Assembly: GCA_013398015.1 (NCBI GenBank)
Contig: VZRR01010329.1
Coordinates: 186,001-250,000 of the forward strand
Reading direction: 5' to 3'
Source: Oreocharis arfaki
Lineage: Eukaryota > Chordata > Aves > Passeriformes > Paramythiidae
Length of the DNA stretch: 64,000 bases
Shown: positions 1 through 13,240 of the stretch, piece after piece
Layout of the letters: every line of letters begins with the position of its first letter
Numbering within the stretch: position 1 is the first letter of the stretch
The notes under the pieces: model-generated
What the model saw: only the letters and a program-made list of their open reading frames with translations
The model's database searches: none
What the model was told of the DNA's origin: nothing
Program-made: the position numbers and the translations under genes

Positions 1-15
1 GAAATAAATGGAACT

Positions 16-21
16 TTTATT
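16..21 (-). promoter_or_regulatory. Possible polyadenylation signal of the left-hand gene
   Basis: The plus strand reads tttatt, that is AATAAA on the minus strand, about 176 bases past the putative stop codon at 197. Such a hexamer is expected often by chance in AT-rich DNA, so it only supports the neighbouring exon evidence. Confidence 0.35.
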
Positions 22-196
22 GTATGACAGATACTTTCCATGTAGTTCTTACTGTTTACAAAACTAATATCTCAGTAACACTTGGAGAACAATTACTTTT
101 ATGCACAGCTACATCAATCTATTAGCTAAAAAATTTATGGGATAAATCCAGCAGAGAAATCAAACTTTGGCTGAAAACATTAAAGGAAAAATTCCC

Positions 197-290
197 TTAT
201 GAGTAGTACTGATCTCCCTCCATGAATACCCAGCTCCCCCCAGGTGAGAGGAAGATGGCTCTCAGGTTCAGGTACTCTACGGCCTCATCA
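197..290 (-). CDS. Probable terminal coding exon of an unidentified gene
   Basis: On the minus strand an open frame runs to TAA at 197-199. It codes DEAVEYLNLR, then AIFLSPGGSW, then VFMEGDQYYS. Third codon positions are strongly G/C (GAG TAC CTG AAC CTG) in an AT-rich setting, which points to coding sequence. The acceptor is uncertain. AG at 291-292 gives a one-base overhang that fits the exon at 702-759. AG at 310-311 is preceded by a better tract but puts the exon out of phase with it. A minus-strand AATAAA lies at 16-21, about 176 bases past the stop. I do not recognise the protein. Its orientation matches COLEC11, so it would be the next gene downstream. In human the next gene there is ALLC, but I see no allantoicase signature. 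Confidence 0.45.
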
Positions 291-701
291 CTGCTCGCTG
301 AAATGCATGCTGTGGGTTTGAAACCAATTAAGCTAAGAAAAGATTAGGAACTCAGGAATCCTATTTTCCAGTTAAGGCCTTAGACAGCTAAATAGTTTAT
401 GAAAATACTTCTCTCTTCTCTCTGAGTGCTTTCCTCGTGTTTTCTAAAACAGGAGAGTGGTCCAGTTCCCTATACCCAAATGGTAACAGGACACAGACTC
501 TGAAGAAAGTATTACACCATGAGTCTCCATTTCTCAGAGGTTACTATTTCAAAGTTTTATGTCAGCACCTAACTCTAAGAAGGTGACAATATTTCCAATA
601 TACTCCTTTTATTAACATTCTCTATTCTCTGACTTATGCAGCATTCCATGATGTGTCAGCTATCGTAAGTCCCATTACGCAAAGCCCAAAAATTTTCTTA
701 C

Positions 702-759
702 CTGTCCTTCTCCGGTAATAGCTGCACTAATAGTTCCACTATTAGTGGATAGTCCTGCG
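702..759 (-). CDS. Probable internal exon of the same unidentified gene
   Basis: A 58-nt minus-strand segment with very good borders. The acceptor follows a run of thirteen T and gtag, and the donor is GGACAG followed by gtaaga. One frame reads QDYPLIVELLVQLLPEKD with a two-base overhang (AG) that joins to the T at 290 to give Ser. A second frame is also open (AGLSTNSGTISAAITGEG), so the reading is not certain. I prefer the first because it is phase-compatible with the terminal exon and looks like an amphipathic helix. The protein is not recognised. Confidence 0.45.
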
Positions 760-1821
760 CTACAAAAAAAAAAAAGCAATTCTAGTAAAACTGTGATGAA
801 AACTGACTCATCAGTTTAATCAAGCCCACTCTGAATGAGAAAAAGACTCAGCCAGTAGAGTTAAGATGGTAACTAGTCCAGGGGCACAAGCCAACAACAG
901 GAGCAGGCTCGAGGTAGCAGCCTCTTCAGTGCCACTGCTACAGAGAATGACTAATGCTCTGACCTAGGTGTGACTTACAGCTTCTAAGCCGGGTCCAGAT
1001 GAGTTCACTGGCCATGTCTCAGCTCCATGCCACCATATGATCCAGACAAATGTAATCTGAAAAATACACCTGCACCTTGCCCTGGTTGCCTTACGAACAG
1101 ACTCGGTTTAGAGGACAGCTAGCTGATCAAGACACAAAATGTATGTGTTATTTAGATGCAGCATCTCAAGTGTAACTCTCCACAATGAGCAAAGAAACTG
1201 CAATAAATAGTTTTTAATTTAATTCCAGTGTGTGGGTTCCCAAATTGATTTGCTGTCTTGGTTTTCATCTCAGTATCTAAATCTCTGAGTTTATGCCAGA
1301 AGTCTTTTCTATAAATCTCATGATATCTGTAAGAAAGCAGGAGACCAGGAATCTAGAAACTATGTAATCAGTGTATTTTACCTATTACTTCCTTACAAGC
1401 CTAACAAGAAATTTAAAAGCGGAATAGTCTTTTCCTTTAGCCTGAAACATCCCAAAAGGAATGAAATATTTCTTTTTTTATCTTCTAAACATGAATATTA
1501 AATCACTTACTTTTCTACTGCAGATCAGAGAAGTAATAAATTCAACATGAGAAAACTATGCACTATGAGAATTTGGTGATGAGGATAAATGCAAAAATAA
1601 TATGAAAAATACACTCAGCTATTTTCAGATTTAAAGCCTATACCTACATTTTCATAACTTTTTACATTTTATTTACTTAAAATGCAAATAATTAAATCCA
1701 CACAATCTGAATTCAAGCATAAATTATAACAGATTCATTATGTTGCCAGCTATTTTTTTAATATTATAATATTCCATAGCTCTGACAATTTTTTTTTTAA
1801 TAAAATATAAAAGCACTCCAG
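760..1821. other. AT-rich noncoding stretch
   Basis: Apart from the acceptor T-run at 762-775, which belongs to the exon at 702-759, I see nothing identifiable. Confidence 0.6.
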
Positions 1822-2214
1822 TGATGGCAAAGGAGTTGAGGAGGCTCTCCTGCATAGCATTGCAAAGGTCTTTATTCCATGCTGACTCCCCAAAGCCTGG
1901 GGCCAGCACACGGGCTGGCCCCCAAAGGCAGAGGAGAGGAGCTGTTGGCAGGCTGCTCCCAGGGGCAGAGAGAGGGAGAGAGAGGGAGTCACATGGCCCG
2001 GAGCCTCAGTTTACCCGGGTGCCAGGGGGGCGGGGAGAGCACATGGGCAAATGGTTTCAGGGCACAGGGGTGGTACATGGGCGGTGTTGGGATACAGGAA
2101 CCAATAGGGAGAACTCGAGGAGTGGCCAGGACTAGGGGTAGGGGAAGGAGGGAGACCCCATGGAGAGGGCAAGAAGTGATCAGTAAGAGAGGGTACAGTG
2201 CCACACAGGAGTAT
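1822..2214. repeat. GC-rich insert of unknown class, possibly an LTR in minus orientation
   Basis: About 390 bases of GC-rich, purine-rich sequence stand out sharply from AT-rich flanks and run directly into a CR1 copy. Read on the minus strand, AATAAA occurs at about 1871-1876, roughly 50 bases before a CA end at 1822, as in the R-U5 part of an LTR. I could not find a convincing matching LTR start or target duplication, so the class is open. Confidence 0.3.
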
Positions 2215-2864
2215 TCGTGGACAAAACTCAACATGGCTTGGCGACACATGCTTGCAGCCCAGAATGCAAGTTGTATCCTGGGCTGCATCCAGAGCACTGT
2301 GGGCAGCAGTTGAGGCGGAAATTCTGTCCCTCTGCTCTGCTGTGGTGAGACCCCACCCACAGTGCTGCATCCAGCTCTGTGACCTCCAACACAAGAGAGA
2401 TAGGGACCTGTTGGAGTGAGTCCGGAGGAGAGACAGTTAATCACAGGGCTGGAGCACCTCTCGTATGAAGACAGGCTGAGAGAATTGGAGCTGCTCAGCC
2501 TAGAGAGGAGAAAGCTTTGGGGAAACCTTAGATCACCTTCCAATACCTACCTGGATTACAAAAAGCTGGAGAGGGACTTTTCACAAGGGTCTGTAGTGAT
2601 AGAACTAGGGGGAATGGCCTTACGCTGCATGTGGGTAGATTTAGATTAGATAAGAGGAAGAAATTCTTTGCTGTGAGGGTGGTGAGGAGCTGGAACAGGC
2701 TGCCAAGAGAGGCTGTGGACTCTCCATCCCTGCAAGTGCTCAAGGTCAGGCTCAACAGGACTCTGAGTAACCTGGTCTAGTGGAAGATGTCCTTGCCCAT
2801 GGCAGGGCCTTAGAGACAGATGATCTGTAAGGTCTCTTCCAACCCAACCCATTCTATGATTCTA
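2215..2864 (+). mobile_element. CR1 LINE, 5'-truncated, plus strand
   Basis: Contains the degenerate end of the CR1 reverse-transcriptase frame (remnants reading ILGCI, LITGLEHLSYEDRLRELELLS) and the CR1 3' UTR. It ends with the avian CR1 tail ccattctatgattcta at 2849-2864. Frameshifts and stops show it is inactive. Short open frames at 2198-2649 are remnants of it. Its 5' border against the GC-rich insert is approximate. Confidence 0.85.
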
Positions 2865-5660
2865 ATTTGACAATTTTGAATGATAAGTGTTAACAGTGAA
2901 GGTCCATTTTTTTAAAAAAATAATTTTAAATGAAAGTAACAATGCTAATAAAGTCTTCCTTCCACCCACTGAAGTGATTCAACCAGGTGAAAGTATTTAT
3001 AACACCATAAGGGATAGTATTAATATGGAACTTAAATTTTAGATGAACTTTAATGGTTTCCCTTCTGTATGAGCTATTGCCTCCTGCGTGTGACATATAC
3101 TAAATAACTTCTAAGTGATTGGTTTAGAAAGTTAAAAAATAGATCTCCAATTAGAACCCTAAATCTTACTCATTTAAATCTGAATTATACCTGAGTGTTG
3201 TAAAGTTGATGCAGTTACTATAGGCAGCTGTACACATTTTTGTCTCATTTTTTTCCACATACCATAATTTTTTAAGTAAAGGTTCTCCAACAAAACAACC
3301 AGCATAATTTTACCCAAGTAGTGGCAATATAATATATGTCATCAGGATGAAACTGTTGCCTTTTACAGTCAAATTTTGAAGATGTCATAGAAATTTCAAT
3401 TAAATCAGCAGGGTCTCTTCTGAAGTACCTAGACACTGCTGTGAAACATTTCATAAAGTATTTAGACATTGGCAAATGGTGTGAAACCATCAAGGCACTT
3501 GATTTAGAGCCCTGAAAGACTTCCAAATGGTAGTGGTTTCTGCCTGCCATAAGTCTCGTCCAAATTCATTCTCTTTCCGTACAAGTAAGAGGCTGAAGTG
3601 CTATGGCGCAAATTGCTTTGAGTTACTAGTATTCAATAATTATGTGAATTCGTTTCATAAACTCATAAACTAGACATCAGTTTTAAAATACACTCAAATG
3701 ATACTTAACACAGTCAAATAAAATGCTGTTATAATACAAAACAGGTTGTCTTTGCATTAGTTCTGAACCCAAACAAATACAATTCTTATAAGCTGTATTA
3801 AATCTAACTCGAAGCAATGTAAATCATAATGTTTTTAGTTATTTGAGTAAGCACTAACAATTAGGTAATTATGTTTGTGCAGTCCATTTTTTGTACCATA
3901 AGTATCTGTGTTTGATTTTCTTAGTTCTCATGTTTTCTGGGAAGCTGTTTTAGGAGGAACAGATGATGTTGTGTTAGTATCATGAATTGCTGATGGAGGT
4001 ATGTTAAGAAAAACTAGGAAGATTCATAGATAAATGGACACCTAGTTTGTCATTTTTCAATGAATTCAAACAGTTCACAAATTTAGAAATTTATTTGTTA
4101 GTTGATTCATTATTTGCAATATGGCCAATTACAATACAGATAAAAGAGTACTGTAAAAACAAACTTGAGTTTACAAAGAAAAAATATTAGAGCTAAAAAG
4201 AATTATTACTCACAAATGGAAAGTTTAGTAGGCTGAGCAAAAATGCCAAACACATCAAATAAAAAATGCATTCAAACTATAAAGGTAAAACATATGCCAA
4301 CCAACAAAGATATCTGCTCTCAGTAACTGTGAAGGCAGTTACAGTATTGTGTGAAATCACACTATAGAAGCAATGACACCTCATGCAGGTAATAAAAATA
4401 ATATTGCAAAAGGAAAAAGCGTGTTGCTCTTCATAAAATAAAAATACTGCCTGAAGACAGCTTTCAAACAGAAAGGTATTGGTAAGTTGTAACGTGAGTT
4501 CATCAATATACCATAATCATAAGTCTTAATCTTTTCAGAAGCTATCATAATAGACTATATCAATAGTAAATATAAAATCCAAACTAAATGCTTTTGAAAA
4601 ACAACTAGATAGCCTGGCCTGAAAGCTCCTCTGTAATGACCTACCAAAACCACAATTACATGTAGCCATATCTGATCCATGAAATCTGACGTCTTTTTTT
4701 AGATTCATTCCTGTTTGACTGGTATCACGTATTTTTGTTTATTTGGACTACCAAACTGGATCTATCACTGTTGGCAGTCCCATGCACAGTTCGTGGAAGT
4801 GGATCCTTCAGTCGTCTCCAGATCAGCCTTAGCTCCCATCACGAGTGTACATGTAGATACCCAACATCGGTGTGCAGTATGACAGCAAGGAGAGAAACCA
4901 CAGAAGCAGGTATCTTTCTGTTCCTTTGGACTATTTTCTAAGCTCAAGCCCGTCTACCAAAAACTTCAGCTCACCTATTTACAAGCTATCTCCTAGATGC
5001 AAGTTTTGTAATAGCCACCATTTGTTTGGTTCTTCTCAGAGGAAGAGTGAAAGTGGTTTGTGATTTTTGGCTACTGCAGCTAGGTAAGGCTGTTTGTAAG
5101 TCCTGGTTCATATAAACAAGTAATTGGCTTCACTTCTCTGCCTCCCATCTATGAGATGTTCACTTTCTGAACAATCTGAACTCTTTTGTGTACCCTAAAA
5201 GGTCAGTGTTCTAGGAAAAAAAAATAATTATCTGGTGTTTTGATATTTGTGCCACAGATGAATCAGGATAATGTCACATCAACAAGTCTGAATCTCTCTG
5301 CCTTCTCTCATCTCACATTAACAAGCTTTCAAAGGCTAGGTTGGTGATTGTGCCTGTTGTAGGCCTAGTTCCACCCCAATACTTGCAAAAGATAAATGCC
5401 CTGACGATGGAATCACCAATATTGGACCTATCTCTTCACTGTCTCAAGAATTACTGCATTCACAAAGAATCTACTACAGATAGATCCCAATGAGGTGCTA
5501 AGGTGCCTCTTCACTGAAACTACATTACTGCAACAGGTTATCTCTGCTATTTCCTTTAGAATGCATCTCTTCAAGCAAAAGATAAGTTGCATTCTCTGAA
5601 TGCTGAAGCAAGACTAGGTCGTTCTTTATCATCTTCTATTGTTTTGTAACTAAGAAAGTA
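2865..5660. other. AT-rich stretch, one unexplained open frame
   Basis: No repeats I recognise. A minus-strand frame at 3272-3550 (92 codons from ATG) includes YFRRDPADLIEISMTSSKFD and has an acceptor-like gtttcacag and a donor-like gtaaaa inside, but no family is recognised and a stop lies just upstream of its ATG. Confidence 0.5.
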
Positions 5661-5911
5661 ATCACAGAACCATTTAGTTTGGAAAAGACCTCTCTAAGGT
5701 CATCAAATTCAATTGTTAACCTAGCACAACCATGTTAACAACTAAACCATATTCCCAAGAGACACATCCACACGTTTTTTGAACACTTCTTGAGTTAGTG
5801 ACTCCACGACTTCCCTGCACAGCCTATTCCAATGCCTAACCACCCCTTTGGTGAAGAAATATTTCCTTGTATCTAATCTGAGCCTAGTGCAACTTCTGGC
5901 CATTTTATTAT
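5661..5911 (-). mobile_element. CR1 LINE 3' fragment, minus strand
   Basis: Diverged reverse complement of the CR1 3' end: the tail side (atcacagaaccatttagttt) at the low coordinate, then the gactccacgacttccctgca and cagcctattccaatgcctaa segments typical of CR1. It lacks coding capacity. Confidence 0.8.
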
Positions 5912-8900
5912 GAAAAAAAAAATCCTAACATCTTATAAGAATTTCTGATATTTCAATTTGTGTCTGTTTCCTCTTCTCCTTTCACCAGGTATCTCTATTA
6001 ACAACCAGGATCCATCTTCTCCCTTATTAGGTAAATGAAAAGCAAAGGTGTCACCCCTAAGCGTTTGTTTTTTAAGACTGAGCAAACCCTGTTGTCACAG
6101 TCTGGTTTTGCACATCGTGACATCCAGCTCCCAAATCATAGTATCATAATGAACCTAGCCGTCTTCTCAGTCCTCAGAAAAGATAATCAGAACGAGACTG
6201 GATCTGTTTGTTTACTTATTCTTAGAGAACACTGTTTCATAATCATATGTACTTGACTTTACCTCATGAACCCAAGTGGGAACAATGGGATTTGTGAAAA
6301 TCGTGTTTCTTGCCAGCAAAACAGTTCATTATTACCCATTTTATGACAAATATTCACTCTAAAGAAATTCAACAAAGGAATCAACACTAGCAGACGAACA
6401 CCTTTGTCCAAATGGAAATCGTGTATCAGTTTGTATCAGTAAATTATTAATTTGGCACAGCAGTTGAACCGAAAGGCATAAGAAGTGAGCTTGTATCACA
6501 TACTTAATAACTGTCTTGTCCTTAAGAACAAGGACAAAGGTTGCTTCTTTACAGAAGACTTAGCATTTGGTTCTCCATCTTGCTACTGTAATGCTCCCCA
6601 CCCCCACAGTAATATGAATTGCAAACGAAATTTATTAATTGGGTGCACAGCAAGACACTTCAAACTGTGGAGGATTGCTTTAGATTAAAATTATGTCAAG
6701 GAACTTATAAAAAACTGGCTAATAACTAAGAAAAGTGATTCAGTAGTTACAAAATCAATTTTTTTTTTAAATGGCATATATTGATGGATTCATATTCCAG
6801 TTTGGCAATAGTATTAAGTTTGATAAATTGATCCATTACAAATTTTTATTAAAATTTTAAATAAAATAAGAAATAAAAAGCCAAACCATGAAATAACAAT
6901 GGGAAATACTGTTAAAACTAAAAGGTAGTATTATCACCAAACCAGTTGTATTCCAGCATATCCATGACAAAATGTAGGCTGAAAATCATGTTATTAAACA
7001 CTAAATTAATAAAAATCTGGAATCAAAGGAGCAGAGTAAAAGCAATGTCTTAAAATTACTCTAAAAATGGATCTTGATTATTTCACAGAAAAGATTCTTA
7101 TCTCATGGTTTTATATGACAAAAGAGAACTGGTGACACTTAACATCAGTCAGCAGCTGAATATCTTCCCGCTTGCTTCTGCTCAAATGTTAAGTCTATTT
7201 TTGAAAGTTTTATTTAACACAGAGAAAAGGCAGTATCTCCTGGTTCTGTCCATATACCTTATTCAATCTTACAAATATAAAAAACACTTAAAGAATTATG
7301 CACTTAGAGAATTAAATAATTATATTGCTAAGAAAATATTTTAAATAATAGATATGAAAAGCCAGTACACTGCAATGTTCCTTCCAACAGAATTTTCATG
7401 AGGGTTTCTGCTCTGGGAAAAGCATATCATGACTGAAGACTTTCATATACTTAGTTCAAGAAAATATAAGTTTTAGAAGTAGTGGTTTGAACAACTGCAA
7501 TAATCACATGTCCTTTAGAAGAAAGCGTAGCTGGGCTACATCTATGCATCCTCTTACTAAAGAGTATCAGATGGTTCATATGTTTTGGAGGAATAAAAAA
7601 AGTTTTGCTCAATAGATATGTCTGCTCAATATACAGAAAATGCATAAGAAAGCAACTGTAGAAAACTCTTAAACATGGTGGTGTAAAACACCGAAATTTG
7701 CAGATCTGAAGGGGCGTTTTGCTGGACTAGCATATAATTATTTCTCTCCATTCATGGTATCATACTGAAAGAAATGTGTGACTGAAACTAGGTTTAGCAT
7801 GGGTAAGAAAAATAGGCATTTTATCAAGGGTAACTTGCTTCACTATGGCTTCACGCTAACAAATGCCTCTGGCCACAAATTTTCAGAATTGTTTCCAAAT
7901 TTAGGATTCTAGAGAAAGTATTTGTAGTTTCTCTACAATTGTTGTGGACAGAAGTATTATACTTTATCTTCAATTGGACAAAATATTGAGTATTTTCATT
8001 AAAAATCTAGTATTTAAAGGACTATCCATGTATCTGGCCAGATCAGTGAAACACCTAAACAGTAGTTTTTCCACAGTCATTCAGAAACCTTGCCTTGAAC
8101 AGTACATACCAGCTTATCTTTTGCTAAACATATTACGTCTGTGATTCCCTATTCTGTGATGCATGGCAATTCAATTCCAGACAATTCAAGATGATAAGCA
8201 CTTTTACATAGGCTAAATTTAACATTACTACTACCCAATTACAGTATTTGTATAAAAATCCAGCAGCTCCAAGAATTGCTAATAGAACTTCAAAAACAGC
8301 AGAGAGCAGAATATTCGTTTATCTGCTACATTTAAGTCCAACATTACACTCAGATCCATGAACTAATCAGCATGGTTTTTTAGAGCAGACAGAGTCTGAA
8401 TGTTAGTATTATGAGATGCTGAGACAATTCCATCTCTTAAGTTACCAAACATATGACTGAGGGAACTTTCCTATTTGGTGGTATTGAAATTACCCATCAT
8501 TAAGTGAACAACTTATAAATATTATTCACTCTGCATGTATATTTCTTATTATGATTACCCTAATTTATCATTTAACTGCTTTTTTGGAGGCATGCTTTTG
8601 ATTACATAATCAAAAGTATTGGTTACATAATCTCCCTCTGAAGAAATAACCAGGACCTTCATCAACTAATAAAATACATGTAAATTACTCATAAACACAA
8701 TATCAGAACCCAAGGACTTTATTATTTTGTGAGTTCTAATACTGTAAAACATACAAAAATTTTAAAGAAAAGCTTAACATTAAACTAATGAAGACTTAAA
8801 ACTAGACTGTAATATGGTGACATAACAATGTCTCAAACAATTTCCAAAATATAAAACATTACTAAGATAACAAAGGCAGGGTACAAAGAAAAAAAAATTC

Positions 8901-11900
8901 ATGCTGACAACCAGAAATGTCCTAAATATTTCCAAATGAGCAGTCAGCTACCGTAATATGAGACCATTCCAACAGAAGAAGAATTTGTGTTTAACACAGT
9001 AATTCCCAAAGATGTCTGGTTTAAAATGGATTTAAACATCAAAATAAATTTTGTAACCTACTCTTTTGTTGTCCATGTCAACAACTACTGAATTTCAACT
9101 ACAGATTGTAAAAAAAAAAGTAAATATAAATTGCTCTGTTATTTGCACAGAACTTGTACTATTGTTCTTGTTCTGTCACTTGTACTGTTGTATCTGTGCT
9201 CATTTCTTCACATTACAAAATTGCACACATTGCAAAGTAGCACACTCTAACAGGTATTCTTCTGACACTTAAATTTGTCACTTACGTATTACCAAGAGGA
9301 AGTTTGGTATGAACATACCAACTGAAAACATCTTTTCCTGTATCAAAGCTACATGAAGTCTTTCATGCTCATTAGTTAATTTAAATGAGCAATCAGAAGC
9401 CATGCACTTTCGGTTAATTAGCCGTTGAAAATAATAATCACGGAACTGTGTGCGAAGTATGAAAGTTAAAAGTAAGCTGAAAAAATAAGGGATGCTAGAA
9501 GGAAAAGGGACATTTTGTCCAATGTAATTTAAACAGTCCTATAATATACATTAAAAATATTGATACTTTTTGTTTTCTTTCCACCATGACCAAAATTCAA
9601 CATGAAAAAAGCAATATGCATTTTGAAAATACACAAAGGCTGTCTATCCAATGCTGCAGATATATTTTCATAATGGAATCAGTTCAGACTAGTCAACAGC
9701 ACACAGCAGCAAGACTTCATCATGAGTGTTAATTATAATAGCTTCTAAAACACAGAAACAGTCATTCACCACAAATTAGAAAAAATAATGCTTAAAATGG
9801 CAACAAAGAAAGAACAACAAAAGTTAAATTATAATCGAAGACAGTAAATCTTTGATAAAATTAATGTTAGTGATATAGTATGCAAGACAAGAAATAGAAG
9901 GCAGTGTACTAAACACAGGAAAAGAATAAAATTCTTCAATTCTTTTTCAGCCAGAAGGAACACATTGTCTAGGGTTTTTCCATTAGGAAAATTAGCATTC
10001 AGTTTAAGTCCTACTGTGGCACCAGATTATCTAGCAGGAAAAGTCTTTTAATATTTTTCGTAAGCCTACCAGTTGCAGAATATGTGACCACAAAAAAAGT
10101 AAAATAACCATCAGATTAATTCTGACTAATAAAAAAGTCCAGGTTCAATAAATAATGTAGCATGCCAAGCAGACAAGTTAATCACTGTGTCATAAGAAAT
10201 GCTATGAACACTGACTATTTAGATTGAATGCTGTCATTTGTAAAGATGCATCTAATCATATAAGATCCATCTTCTTTCAGCTCTCAGAGCTATCAAACAT
10301 CCAAGCCACAATATGAGAACTGAGATTTCAGTGTTGAAACCGGTTCACATGATACAACTTCTAAAAAATCACTGTCTTCAAAGGTAGGGCAAGTTTCTGT
10401 TGATTCTAATGGCTGCAGTGTGGGATTAAAGAGCTGTGGTATACTTCTGTAAGGATGCCCAGTGCTTGCTTTAACTCAAAAGTCCTCTTTCAGTGTAGAC
10501 AGTTAAAGGGAAACATCTGACAGAAACATGATGAGAAATAAGCCTCTTGAAAGTCCGCATATGTAAGCTAATTTCTCTTAAGAAGACATGTTGTTTTGAA
10601 AAGCATGCAGGTTTCTAAAATGCAGAATGGGACTCCAAGTCTGATCTTTCCATATCCAGCATGTAACTGTAGTACAACATGTTTCCTGAAAATCAGTTCT
10701 AGACTCTTCTTCCAGAATACGATCTTTTTGATCTATTCATCTGGTCTGGTGTACCTGCAGTAGTCTGAAGTCCATCTATGGGAGACAAAAATACCATGAT
10801 AAGAGGAAAAGAGGATTTTGAAAGTGTACAGCGTTTGTAACAGGTTGTTCTGGCTCAGAAGGTCTCCAGAAGTTACTTAAAATCACAAACACAGGTTTCA
10901 GCTGCCTAATCCCTGTTCCTAGTGCACTTTCAGATACCTATGGAATCTGAGACACCAAACAGGTGGGCTGCACGTTTTCTGGAGCCTCGTGTCACTCTGG
11001 AGCAGCAGCTGGAGGTCAGGTAGCATAAACCAGAGAATTTCAAACAGCAGTGGATGCCTGTATGAATCTCATCTCAAATGTCTGTACTGTCAGCAACAAC
11101 AAACTGTTCTGATAAAATACTCAAGATATGGAAAGATGTCTCAGTAGCAAAAAAATAAATATGAAAGTTTTATACAACAGAAAACACAGAAAAACAGCTT
11201 GATTCAGCCAGCTGACTGAGTGAATTCTTGGGGAATGTTGAAACTTTATTTTCCATTCCCTGTGCACAAGGAAATCATGACAAGAAAAGTGGAGGTAGTA
11301 CAACTGCTTCCATCTAAGAGGAAGTTGTGGATGGCACCTTGAGGAGATGGCTTAGCTTGACCACAAACTCAACGTGAGCCACAGAAAATATCACTATGAC
11401 CGAGCTGTGATGGTAAAAATAAATGAGGGGAACTGAGATGCTTCTTTTTTACACTACATGTGTAACATATGGAAGAGATGAAGAAGAAACATGTCTCCAC
11501 AGCTAAAAGCTCCAAAAGTTGCACTTACGTACTTTCTCTCGAAAGAGAAATTAATTCTCTGAAACATATAGAAGTTAGTGTAGCACAAGCGTTGGTGGTT
11601 TTTCAATGTTTCACAAAATTGTGGTTCAAAAAACCAAAAGGAGTATGTTAACAGGGTTGTAAAAATCAGGTTCCAAAATAAAGAATTAATTTAACTGGTA
11701 AGCCTACTCAGTCTATAAGGCCTTGAACGGCAGGTTCTGTGTAAAGCAAGAGAGAGGGAGCACCATATTTAAAGACACACTGAACATGCTAAAATCATGA
11801 AATATTCTCTGCAAATGGGAAAGTAAAATTTTCTGTGGTAATGCGCTCTGCAGGTTTGCAGTCTGCAAATCTGAACTCTTGAAATATTGTTATCAATATG

Positions 11901-12744
11901 AAAGCAAAAAACCTAACAAGTTATCAAGAAACATAGGCCCCGAAAGATGTATGGCAAAACAGCATAACAAATTCCAGTGTAATGTTATTTTTTATGTGTA
12001 GCTTTTGGGAACATTGCTGCTGCCAGACAAACACTTTCAACATATGGATAGATCTGAGCAAAACAGTTGCTTAGGAAGACTGAGAAAGAATCATTAAGTC
12101 ATATTGAAGTCAGAATAAGTGAGAAGAACATTTTTTCTACTCCCTTCAAGATTTTTGTATTATAAAGGCTTTCCCAAAGACTCTCAAAAGTGCAAAGGTT
12201 CTGGTAATTTAATAATTGGAGGAAGGATGTTAAACATAAAGAAAAATGTATTTTATTATCTTTGACTTAAATTGAGTATTTCACAAAAGAAATAAATTTT
12301 CATTAACATCCTGGGAAATGAAGAGCTTCGTGTAAATAGGTAGAACTCTTCTTTCATTTTACTTTAATTCTCTAGTGATACACTACAAGTTCACCCAGTG
12401 GCTTAGTCTACTTTTTATTTACAAACTGAACAAGATCAAAACCAAACAGTAACAAGGAGAAACAGTTGATTCGAGGAGAAAGCTGGCTAAACTTAAATCA
12501 CCTATCTATTAAAATATAGTTTTAAATTTCAATAGTTCATTTTAACCCTAGTGTATTTCATCAGATTTTAAAACTCATCCAAAAAAAGTGGGATGATATC
12601 CTTAATGCCTGTCTGACATGACAGATGAGTCAACAGTGAAATACATTGTCCACCAGACTTCAGCTGCATTCTCTTTGTGTTATTCAAAAACATTATCATG
12701 ATTCCTCACAGAAGCAAGTTAAGCTCATTAAAACAGTTAGCAAG
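5912..12744. other. AT-rich noncoding stretch
   Basis: About 6.8 kb with only short chance open frames. A weak splice-flanked 30-nt minus-strand segment near 11527-11556 is not convincing. Nothing else seen. Confidence 0.6.
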
Positions 12745-13240
12745 ACAACAGTTCTGTGCACTGGAGTCCGTATTAGGTGTTGTGTCCAGCTCTGAGCTTC
12801 TCAGTCCAGCAGAGATGTGGGCGTACTGGAGCAAGGCCACAAAGACAAGGAAGGCTTGGATCATGCATCTGATTGTGAGGAGAAGCCAAGATAACTGCTA
12901 TGCGTGATGTGAAGGCTCAGGGGGATCTTACCAATGTGTGTAAATTCCTGATGGAGAGAGCAAAGTAAACAGTCTCTTCGCAGTGGTATCTGGATACATG
13001 ACAATGGGTACAAACTGAAAGATGGGAAATTCCACTTAAGCATAAGAAAAAACCTTTTTTACAGTGATGTTGGTCAAACTCTTAGTACTGGTTGCCCAGA
13101 GAGATTGCAACATCTCCATGCTTGGAGATATTCAGACCCTGACTGTGTATGGTGCTGGGCAACCTGCTCTAGTTGACCTGTGAATGGGGGTTTGGATGAC
13201 CTCCATAAGTGCCCTCCACTTCTAACGATTCTGATTCTAC
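12745..13240 (+). mobile_element. CR1 LINE 3' fragment, plus strand, old
   Basis: Diverged CR1 sequence with tgtccagctctgagcttctc near the start, gttgcccagagagattgcaa in the middle and a decayed tail (cgattctgattcta) at the end. Many substitutions and small gaps indicate an old insertion. Confidence 0.75.

Noticed and set aside
1511..1530. Acceptor and donor only seven bases apart on the minus strand
   Set aside because: Too short to be a credible exon without transcript evidence.
1821..2649. Several frames up to 184 codons around the 2 kb region
   Set aside because: They lie in the GC-rich insert and CR1 remnant; the recognisable parts are decayed CR1 reverse-transcriptase pieces.
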